A stretch of DNA of 6,558 bases from an uncultured Polyangiaceae bacterium. Its GTDB lineage: Bacteria > Myxococcota_A > Polyangia > Polyangiales > Houyiibacteriaceae. The translations under genes were made by a program, and so were the position numbers. How positions within the stretch are numbered: position 1 is the stretch's first letter; each line of letters begins with the position of its first letter. The stretch is from assembly GCA_947259605.1 (NCBI GenBank), contig CAMYMX010000201.1, forward strand, positions 1-6,558, read 5' to 3'. Shown one piece after another: positions 1 to 5,664 of this stretch. The notes under the pieces were generated by a model, which was not told the DNA's origin, searched no databases, and was given only the letters and a program-made list of their open reading frames with translations.

Positions 1-16
1 CTCTTGCTCCCCCTCG

Positions 17-39
17 GCCCATGCAGAAAAGCCATGGGC
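17..39. terminator. Weak inverted repeat downstream of the cysteine-rich ORF
   Basis: GCCCATG at 17-23 and CATGGGC at 33-39 form a perfect 7-bp inverted repeat around a 9-base loop (cagaaaagc). It lies 24 bases past the stop codon of the minus-strand cysteine-rich ORF, where a transcription terminator would be expected. No run of T follows on the minus strand, so it does not meet the intrinsic-terminator pattern. It may be chance, since short palindromes are common in GC-rich DNA. Confidence 0.2.
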
Positions 40-62
40 AGGTACGGCAGGATCAACGATTG

Positions 63-650
63 TCACTCTTCGCAGCCTTCGAACACGAAAGGGCCAGGGG
101 GCGCGATGCGCCCGGAGTAGCCAGGTAAGACGCCGACACACTCGGAGATCGTCTCCTCGATGGGGCACCCCGTCTGTGAATCGAACTCAGTGATGATCTC
201 GCGCGCATAGACGGTGCACCGTTGCTCGGTCGGGCATTGTTCGGCGGAGTAGCGCTCGCAGTTCTCCTCGATCGACGCGAGCAAGTCCCAGCACGATGTC
301 TCGACCATCCTCAGTATTTCCTGGGGCGGTTCGTCGACTACGACCCAGTCCGCCCAGAAGTCGATATTGACGCAGCCTCGCACGCGGACGGTGCGGTCGT
401 TGCCCTGCGCGTAAAACTCTCCTTCGATGCAGCTCGGCTCGCATCGGCATTTCTGGGTCCGATTTTGACGGTATGAGCCAAGGGAAATGGCGCTCCGAGC
501 CGGGCCGCGTCGTGCTTTCGCCGGCGGAGGGGGAATCCACTCCTGCCCTCCATCGAAGATTCTGTGGCAAGTTGGGTTTCGCTCGATAAACCGAGTGGAT
601 GCCTGTACCGTCGGGGCACGCGAAGCAATCTCTGATGAAGTCCGCAACAC
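63..650 (-). CDS. Cysteine-rich hypothetical protein, N-terminus unresolved
   Basis: I do not recognise this protein. The open frame encodes up to 195 residues, counting from a GTG at 650. It holds 12 cysteines, 11 of them between residues 68 and 193, spaced like a disulfide-bonded extracytoplasmic domain (CRCEPSC near 68-74, then single Cys at 93, 120, 131, 139, 145, 162, 171 and 193). The segment from about residue 67 to the end looks like real protein: acidic, with mixed hydrophobic positions, ending FVFEGCEE. The first 66 residues look unlike a gene start: they are rich in Arg and Pro and contain no signal peptide. The GTG at 650 also lies inside the 5' end of the divergent P450, and I see no ATG, GTG or TTG just before the Cys-rich part. 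A disulfide-rich protein without export signal suggests a lost or frameshifted N-terminus, a sequencing error, or a gene remnant. The 3' end is better supported than the start. Confidence 0.45.
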   Translation of the reverse strand: MLRTSSEIASRAPTVQASTRFIERNPTCHRIFDGGQEWIPPPPAKARRGPARSAISLGSYRQNRTQKCRCEPSCIEGEFYAQGNDRTVRVRGCVNIDFWADWVVVDEPPQEILRMVETSCWDLLASIEENCERYSAEQCPTEQRCTVYAREIITEFDSQTGCPIEETISECVGVLPGYSGRIAPPGPFVFEGCEE

Positions 651-2014
651 AGGAATTGCCCCTGCCCCCGCCTCCGGGCGTCAAAGAGGGTCTCCCCTTC
701 GTCGGGCCGGCGATGGCCTTTCAGAAGGACCCGATCGGTTTTCTTCGGCGATGCCAACGCAAGCACGGTGACGTGTTCACGGTGAACCTGCTCCTCTTCA
801 AGGCGACCTTCGTCCTCGGCGCCGAGGAACAGCATCGCTTTTTCACCGCGCGACCCGACGTGCTCGACTTCTTCACGGCCACGGTCGAAGCCAGCCAGGC
901 GCTCGTCGGCGATCTGATCCGATTCCGACGCCTCTCCGAACACGAGGTTACGGTCAACGCGGTGATTCGTCTCGGGCTAATGAAGACCGAACGACTCAAC
1001 GTCTACCTCAACGCGATTCGCCGGGTCGCGCGCCAACGGTTTGAGGCATGGGCGGATGTGCCGCGCATCGATCTCTTCCACGAGACGTCCGCGATGATCA
1101 ATCAGATCAACGTGGAGGCGCTGCTCGGGGCCGACACCTGGGCAAAGCACGGCGAAACCATCGCCAATGCGTATTACGACCTCGAGTTCAATGGAATCAA
1201 GCCCGAGGCCGTCGCGTTCCCCCACTTTCCGTCGCCGGCGGTACGACGATGCAGGCGCGCTCGAGATCGTGTGGACGTGATCATGCACGAGCTGGTCGAG
1301 CAACGAAGCATCGCGCCCGGCGACGACTACATCTCGTTGTGGCTCACTCAGGCTCCCTTCGACGGCGAGCAGCCCGAAGTGCCAGAGCTGGCGGCGCACC
1401 TCCTCGGGCTCTTCTTCGCGGCCCACACCAATACGACGGGAACGTTCGCTTGGACCGTGGCGAACCTTGCCGCGCGCCCTGACCTCTTCGAACGCGCCTC
1501 GGCCGAGTGCGAGGCGCACGCCGCGCGGCACGGCGAGGCTCCTCCGTACCCAGCACTGCGCGAGCTCAACTTCCTTGATGCTTGCATGCGCGAGTCTGTC
1601 CGCCAGAGCTTTGCTGTGTTCTTAATTCGTAGGGCGCTGGTCCCGTATTCGGCAGGCGATTTTTCAGTTCCCGAGGGTCAACGGGTCTGCGTTGCGCCCA
1701 TCCTCACCCACATGGATCCCGCGGTCTATGAAGATCCCGAACGCTTTGATCCGGATCGGTTCGCGGACCTGAGCGAGGCGCGGCAGCTCGAGCGGGAAGG
1801 GGCCTACGTGCAGTTCGGCCTCGGCGCACACCGTTGCCTCGGAGAGATGTTCGCGAACGCCGTCCTCAGGGCGGCCTGGTGCATCTTTTTCCGGGACTAC
1901 GAGATCACACTCGAGGACAGCGAGCTTCCTCCGCATGACTGGACGAAGACCCTCGGCACGGCCTACCCGACTCGCCCCGTTTGGGCCCAGGTTCGGCGCC
2001 GTGAACTCACGTGA
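635..2014 (+). CDS. Cytochrome P450, CYP51/CYP7-like
   Basis: Haem-thiolate enzyme, probably a monooxygenase needing electrons from partners not encoded here; substrate unknown. From the ATG at 635 it is 459 residues, the usual bacterial P450 length, with no membrane anchor. Visible landmarks are an N-terminal PPPPG...GLPFVG entry, the I helix at about 250-272 (FFAAHTNTTGTFAW), ExxR at E320-R323, PERF at 368-371, and the haem loop FGLGAHRCLGE at 394-404 with Cys401 as axial ligand. The loop and the PSPAVRRCRRARDRV stretch recall CYP51 sterol demethylases. The HMDPAVYEDPERF stretch recalls CYP7. Aligned by eye without gaps to Mycobacterium CYP51, the acid/His-Thr pair of the I helix becomes Thr265-Asn266; Asn at this place is known in CYP7 and CYP8. 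An upstream in-frame ATG at 599 would add 12 residues. I prefer 635 because MKSATQELPLPPPPG resembles a usual start; neither has a clear Shine-Dalgarno. Sterol demethylase activity is possible but unproven. Confidence 0.93.
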   Translation: MKSATQELPLPPPPGVKEGLPFVGPAMAFQKDPIGFLRRCQRKHGDVFTVNLLLFKATFVLGAEEQHRFFTARPDVLDFFTATVEASQALVGDLIRFRRLSEHEVTVNAVIRLGLMKTERLNVYLNAIRRVARQRFEAWADVPRIDLFHETSAMINQINVEALLGADTWAKHGETIANAYYDLEFNGIKPEAVAFPHFPSPAVRRCRRARDRVDVIMHELVEQRSIAPGDDYISLWLTQAPFDGEQPEVPELAAHLLGLFFAAHTNTTGTFAWTVANLAARPDLFERASAECEAHAARHGEAPPYPALRELNFLDACMRESVRQSFAVFLIRRALVPYSAGDFSVPEGQRVCVAPILTHMDPAVYEDPERFDPDRFADLSEARQLEREGAYVQFGLGAHRCLGEMFANAVLRAAWCIFFRDYEITLEDSELPPHDWTKTLGTAYPTRPVWAQVRRRELT

Positions 2015-2400
2015 GCAGCTGGTGCGAGGCAGTCGCGCTATCCCCCGTCGCCCGCTCAGGGTCGGGAGCTGGTCTCGAGCGCCGCTTCGAACTCTGCGCC
2101 CAGCCCATCGGCCGCTTTTTGGAGCTCTGGCCCGCGGAAAGCAATTGGTGGCTCTCCGAGTTTCACCGCAAGGGCGTGCCCCTTCCGTTCAGCACGTATT
2201 GCATCATCCATCTCGGAACGGCTGGCGATCGAGCCAGAGTTGGCTCAGGGAACGCTCGGACCGAAGATGGTGGGTACAGGGTCGGTGAGTGCGGTCTGAA
2301 AAAACTGGAGGCGTTGCTGTATGGCAGCGTCGGCAATCTGGCCGCAGTAGTGCCCTTCGGTTTCGAATTCGCAGCCCAGGTCAGGCGGCACCCCTGGTAG
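2011..2400 (+). CDS. Possible small gene coupled to the P450 (hypothetical)
   Basis: I do not recognise this protein. A GTG at 2011 overlaps the P450 stop as GTGA, an arrangement typical of translational coupling in an operon. The first ~78 codons (2011-2244) have the G/C-rich third positions of the neighbouring genes and read like protein, with an aromatic-rich stretch (FLELWPAESNWWLSEF, residues 36-51) and little low complexity. From codon 79 on, the frame lies antisense to the end of the hydrolase gene, including the codon for the hydrolase's likely catalytic His. That 156-base tail-to-tail overlap is unusually long. The real gene may have been longer and then truncated, may be frameshifted near 2230, or may not exist. 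It has no signal peptide, membrane segment or metal motif. It could serve with the P450, but this rests only on position. Confidence 0.4.
   Translation: MSSWCEAVALSPVARSGSGAGLERRFELCAQPIGRFLELWPAESNWWLSEFHRKGVPLPFSTYCIIHLGTAGDRARVGSGNARTEDGGYRVGECGLKKLEALLYGSVGNLAAVVPFGFEFAAQVRRHPW
2231..2246. terminator. Hairpin at the P450-side/hydrolase convergent junction
   Basis: GAGCCA (2231-2236) and TGGCTC (2241-2246) form a perfect 6-bp stem with a 4-base loop, directly at the hydrolase stop codon (2245-2247 on the minus strand). An alternative stem, CTGGC 2222-2226 with GCCAG 2233-2237, competes with it. Neither strand shows a T-tract after the stem, so intrinsic termination is doubtful. The place is right for a bidirectional 3'-end structure between convergent genes. 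Confidence 0.3.
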
Positions 2401-4878
2401 CGCTCCCTGTGCGACGTATTGAATCATTCCGGCTGTCGCGGTCCCCGACGCAACATTCCCAGTCAACGGCGGCGTCGCGACGGGTAGGTAGGGGACGGGA
2501 TCCTTCACCGGGGCAACGACGGGGACCAGCCCCATCGTTTGGGCCAAGCCCCGAGTGCAGTTCCTCGGTATGAGGCTGTCGATCAATCCTTCTTGGATCA
2601 TCACACTCGGCTTACGAGTCGTACCCGCGACCTCGACCGGATTCGCATACATGAAGGCTGCGTGGTTTTGCGGGTCCTGGTAGTCGAAGCCCAACTGGAA
2701 GAGCCCAAGTCCCACCCAGAGGTCGACCGGCGTGATTGCCGAATAGAAGTTGTTGATCGTGTCCAGATAGCCCGTGCCATTGCCGCCCGGTCCGACTGGA
2801 TCCTGGAAAAAGAAGATCTCGGCTCCGCGGAGACCGCCAGTAACGAGCGCGCCTGCAGCAATCTCGGGCGCGTATGGCATGAGCGCTTGCCCCTTGTTCG
2901 ACCCTTCACTGATGCCGACGTACGTCAGCGGTTGGCTCAGGTCGAAGTCCGGCTGTCCGTCGGGTGCGCCAAAGGGCACGAAGTCGCAGCCCGTATTGCA
3001 TAGCTCAGACAGCATGCGGACGAACGACAACTGTTCGCCGGTGGTCTCGATCCAGTAGTCAGGGACCCTTCCGTTGAGGAGCAGATGTGTAAGGGCCGCG
3101 GTGTTCTGCTCGACGGAGTCGTAGGAAATCTCGCGATGGATGTTGTCGGTGAAACCGGCGACGGCGAAGCCCGCACCGGCGAGATAGATCGACGTGTAGT
3201 AGATTTGCTCGGACGCACCGCTTCCACTTCCGTGTTGGTACATCGTCACCGGCACGGGAGCGTTTTGTGCGGCGTCGGGAATTCCAATGACGAACTCGAC
3301 CGGACGGTTCTGGGTCACCACCGGTCGGCCGTCTGGGCCGAGAACGAGCTCTACCCCGCCGCGCCAGTTAGGCGCGTCCCATTCGGCGTATACGAAGGCT
3401 GCCCACGGCGCGAATCCGGGCTCCACGCGGGTCACGCGGGGCACCGGCGCCGGCATGTTGAGCACGTCCTCCTTCATCTTGAGCGGAATCGTCTTGAAGC
3501 TGTCCGTGGACCTCACGCTGAACCGGAGTGAGAAGGCGACGTCGTCGGAAGGAATCGGCGGGTTGCCTTGTTCAGTGACCACGTCCACCGCCTCCCGGGC
3601 CAGTGGCCGCACCAGCGAAAGCTCCGAAGCTTCTCCCGGCGTTGGGTCTGCGAGCGCCGCGGAAGTGAAGGATGACGGCTCGAACGGCCTCGAGGGATCA
3701 ACCTGAGCTCGCCGGGTCACAATCAGCCCATAGCTCCCGCCTGGCGTGAGCGCGATCGACGGAAAGAGCACGAGCGCATGCTGTAGCGGTTCCGTCGGCG
3801 CGATGCTCCGGCGTGCTGCGCGGATGTGAACATCAAACGGGATGCGTTGTCCGTAGCTTTCGCTTCCGCGATTGAGATCAAAAAGCCCGATGCTGGCCAT
3901 TGGGTCGAGCGACTCGGTGGGGTCCAGTGGAATCGATGTGGTGTCGGGTGCATCGGACAACTCGATCACGATGGGCCCGAGAGGGCTGAAACCATCCAGG
4001 TAGCCGACTGCTTCGGCCGCACGCTTCATCGAGTAGAACGCAGCATCTACACCGAGCCGCTGAATGGTAGGTAGCTCGACCCGGACTCCGGTTGGCGTGC
4101 TTCCATCCGCGACGAGCCAAACGTCGTCGGGATACGGTGCGTACCGCGATGCATCGCTTCGATCGTACAGAACCACTGCGGGAGCGCCCGCTGGCGCCGT
4201 CGAAAACACGAGCACCTCCTGTCCCAGCGGTCCGTCCCACGCGAGCTGACAAGCCGCAGCGGCCGGAAGTTGCCCCACTGGGTTCACGATGACGTCGTAG
4301 GTCTGCGGCTCGACCAGGTGGGAAGTGATCGGAAGGGGGACCGAGTCGCACGAAAGGGCGAGCCCCTGAATCGAGCCCCGCACGGACTCGGCAAAGCTGA
4401 GCTTCAACCAGGCGGCAGCAGGGACGTTTTGTGCGCCATCGCTCGGGTCGCTCCCGGCCAACATTGGCGCGGGACTCCGCCGGTCGACCGCGACTCGATA
4501 GGGGCCGAGGTTCCCTTCCGCAGCTCTTACGCCAATGTGCAGGATGCTTCGCCCCTCCGGCACGTCGAGGAGGGCGCTGCCTCCGCCAGCTCCGAGCACC
4601 GCGGCCTCGATGCTCTGGCCTCCGACCAACCACTGGTACGTCACCGTCGCGTCGTTCTCTTGGGCTAGGGCCGTCAGCGTAGCTTGGGCTGCGTCCATGG
4701 TGAGGGCGTAGCTACGGTTGTCGGGATCGAAGTCGACAATCTGATCGACGCCGGTGTCCGTGGGCACGAACTGCAGCTGTTGCAGTCGGGTGTCGCCACG
4801 ACCGCAATACTGAAGTTGCAGCAAGGCCGGCGCGAGCGCAACGACCAGGAGCATGGGCGAAAGAAAGGCTCGGTGCAT
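2245..4878 (-). CDS. Large exported alpha/beta hydrolase (lipase/esterase-like) with N-terminal beta-sandwich domains
   Basis: Predicted extracytoplasmic serine hydrolase of 877 residues from the ATG at 4878; a GTG one codon upstream (4881) is the alternative and neither has a clear ribosome binding site. Domains in order: signal peptide about 1-22; a cadherin-like beta-sandwich about 45-133 (starts FDPDNRSYAL, ends YRVAVDR); a bacterial Ig-like (Big_5 type) domain about 136-229, with DPSDGAQNVP and LKLSF; a segment about 245-460 resembling the N-terminal region of large bacterial lipases (PYPDDVWL; VLFPSIALTPGGSYGLIVTRR); then the catalytic domain. In that domain I see an oxyanion-type HG at 549-550 (MYQHGSGSG), a nucleophile elbow GISEG with Ser657, a likely acid Asp767 in QEGLIDSLIP, and a likely base His843 in ETEGHYCG. 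The triad order and spacing fit the fold. A Cys at 25 follows LQLQY, a poor lipobox, so lipid anchoring is uncertain. Substrate is unknown; lipid or ester is an inference from the family. It is divergent from the cysteine-repeat ORF and convergent with the P450. Confidence 0.9.
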   Translation of the reverse strand: MHRAFLSPMLLVVALAPALLQLQYCGRGDTRLQQLQFVPTDTGVDQIVDFDPDNRSYALTMDAAQATLTALAQENDATVTYQWLVGGQSIEAAVLGAGGGSALLDVPEGRSILHIGVRAAEGNLGPYRVAVDRRSPAPMLAGSDPSDGAQNVPAAAWLKLSFAESVRGSIQGLALSCDSVPLPITSHLVEPQTYDVIVNPVGQLPAAAACQLAWDGPLGQEVLVFSTAPAGAPAVVLYDRSDASRYAPYPDDVWLVADGSTPTGVRVELPTIQRLGVDAAFYSMKRAAEAVGYLDGFSPLGPIVIELSDAPDTTSIPLDPTESLDPMASIGLFDLNRGSESYGQRIPFDVHIRAARRSIAPTEPLQHALVLFPSIALTPGGSYGLIVTRRAQVDPSRPFEPSSFTSAALADPTPGEASELSLVRPLAREAVDVVTEQGNPPIPSDDVAFSLRFSVRSTDSFKTIPLKMKEDVLNMPAPVPRVTRVEPGFAPWAAFVYAEWDAPNWRGGVELVLGPDGRPVVTQNRPVEFVIGIPDAAQNAPVPVTMYQHGSGSGASEQIYYTSIYLAGAGFAVAGFTDNIHREISYDSVEQNTAALTHLLLNGRVPDYWIETTGEQLSFVRMLSELCNTGCDFVPFGAPDGQPDFDLSQPLTYVGISEGSNKGQALMPYAPEIAAGALVTGGLRGAEIFFFQDPVGPGGNGTGYLDTINNFYSAITPVDLWVGLGLFQLGFDYQDPQNHAAFMYANPVEVAGTTRKPSVMIQEGLIDSLIPRNCTRGLAQTMGLVPVVAPVKDPVPYLPVATPPLTGNVASGTATAGMIQYVAQGALPGVPPDLGCEFETEGHYCGQIADAAIQQRLQFFQTALTDPVPTIFGPSVP

Positions 4879-4910
4879 CACGAGTCAGGACTAGCACGTC
4901 AGAAGTTTGG

Positions 4911-5504
4911 ATGTCCATTCGAAGCACCACGCATAATCCCCTCTCGCGAGATGCCGAATCGCCTTGCGCGAACGGTTCACCCACTCTTGGACGTCGGAGT
5001 CGGTCACTCCCGTCTATGACCCATGGTTTCATCTGTGGCCTTGGCTGCAACGATGGCAATGGGTGCTCCGCGGACAACTGCACCCAGGGGGCCTGCTCGT
5101 TCGATGCCTTGCCAGACGGCGAGGCCTGTAGTCTCGGGAGCTCATCCGGCTTTTGTCTAGGGGGTGTCTGCGACGACAACCCTTGCGCAAGCATCGACTG
5201 CGACGATGGAAACCAGTGCACGATCGACGCGACCTGCAACCCCAGCACTGCGCGCTGCGAGGGCGTGCTCGGAGAATGCATGTCTGCAGTCTGCGTGGGG
5301 CTCTGCGAGGACTCGGCGACGCGATGCGACGACGTTAACGCGTGCACGGCGGACAGCTGTGATCCGGAGACGGGCTGCGTCAACACCAACCTCTGTAACG
5401 ATAGCAACCCTTGCACCGACATACCTTCGAACGTGTTCATTGGCGTGTGTCAGAACGGCGTGTGCGTGAGCAACATCATCATCGCTCCGCCGATTCTACC
5501 CTGA
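4911..5504 (+). CDS. Cysteine-repeat protein (CxDGNxCTxDxC repeats), N-terminus doubtful
   Basis: 197 residues from the ATG at 4911, with 25 cysteines. Four related units begin at Cys46 (CNDGNGCSADNC), Cys97 (CDDGNQCTIDATC), Cys139 (CDDVNACTADSC) and Cys162 (CNDSNPCTDI). Between the first two lies a DGEACS...GFCLGGVC spacer. Such repeats occur in secreted or surface proteins of myxobacteria and similar bacteria, where the paired Cys probably form disulfides and the Asp/Asn loops may bind calcium; the function is unknown. The first 40 residues are Ser/Arg-rich and contain no signal peptide. An internal ATG at 5016 (residue 36) gives a shorter form, also without signal. A repeat protein of this kind is expected to be exported, so this is probably the C-terminal part of a once larger gene or has a broken 5' end. 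The plus strand is the coding one: the regular Cys spacing exists only in this frame, and the long minus-strand frame opposite is its shadow. Confidence 0.6.
   Translation: MSIRSTTHNPLSRDAESPCANGSPTLGRRSRSLPSMTHGFICGLGCNDGNGCSADNCTQGACSFDALPDGEACSLGSSSGFCLGGVCDDNPCASIDCDDGNQCTIDATCNPSTARCEGVLGECMSAVCVGLCEDSATRCDDVNACTADSCDPETGCVNTNLCNDSNPCTDIPSNVFIGVCQNGVCVSNIIIAPPILP
5046..5465 (+). repeat. Degenerate cysteine-repeat units in coding sequence
   Basis: Protein-level repeat covering residues 46-185 of the cysteine-repeat ORF. Consensus is C-x-D-x-N-x-C-T/S-x-D, usually followed by x-C and 5-7 residues to the next Cys. Units start at 5046, 5199, 5325 and 5394. Units two to four are spaced 42 and 23 residues apart, so the array is irregular rather than a tandem DNA repeat. 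The DNA has diverged between units, which indicates an old protein repeat, not recent duplication. Confidence 0.6.
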
Positions 5505-5576
5505 ACCAGTGGCTTCTGCATGAAGCTCCAACGCCTGCCGCGACATTCGACAACTTGCCGGGTTGAGGGCTCTGCC

Positions 5577-5608
5577 GTGGGTCATCTCAGAACTTCACGG
5601 TGAGCCAC
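5577..5608. other. Imperfect inverted repeat in the 5505-5664 convergent gap
   Basis: GTGGGTCA (5577-5584) and TGAGCCAC (5601-5608) pair over 8 positions with one mismatch around a 16-base loop. It lies in the 160-base gap between two convergent genes, where 3'-end structures are expected. There is no T-tract. I see no gene, promoter or repeat of note in the rest of the gap. Confidence 0.2.
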
Positions 5609-5664
5609 TTCGCCTCCGTCGATCGCTTGAGAACCCCCGCCCACCCAGGTCGTGCCGGGCGTGC

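Noticed and set aside
572..590. TTGGGT and GATAAA as a sigma-70 promoter before the P450
   Set aside because: The elements are only 7 bases apart, far from the usual 16-18; no other convincing -35 box pairs with GATAAA.
599..637. ATG at 599 as the P450 start
   Set aside because: Possible, but the added 12 residues have no family resemblance, and MKSATQELPLPPPPG from 635 fits a P450 N-terminus better. Neither start has a strong Shine-Dalgarno, so this is a preference, not proof.
187..684. Minus-strand frame that could supply a missing N-terminus for the Cys-rich ORF by frameshift
   Set aside because: It contains no hydrophobic signal segment and begins inside the P450 coding sequence, so joining the frames would not repair the protein.
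338..943. 201-codon minus-strand frame across the P450 start
   Set aside because: Lies antisense to well-supported P450 sequence (GLPFVG, KDPIGFL region) and crosses into the Cys-rich ORF in a different frame; no motif of its own.
977..1531. 184-codon minus-strand frame within the P450
   Set aside because: Charged, repetitive antisense shadow; no independent coding evidence.
3878..4633. 251-codon minus-strand frame inside the hydrolase gene
   Set aside because: Arg-rich out-of-frame shadow, expected in GC-rich DNA; the hydrolase frame carries domain-like sequence throughout.
4712..5440. 242-codon minus-strand open frame opposite the cysteine-repeat ORF and the hydrolase start
   Set aside because: It is antisense to the regular Cys repeats. 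Its Ser/Gln/Leu/His-rich translation is what the reverse strand of such repeats gives, and it has no signal, domain or sensible start.
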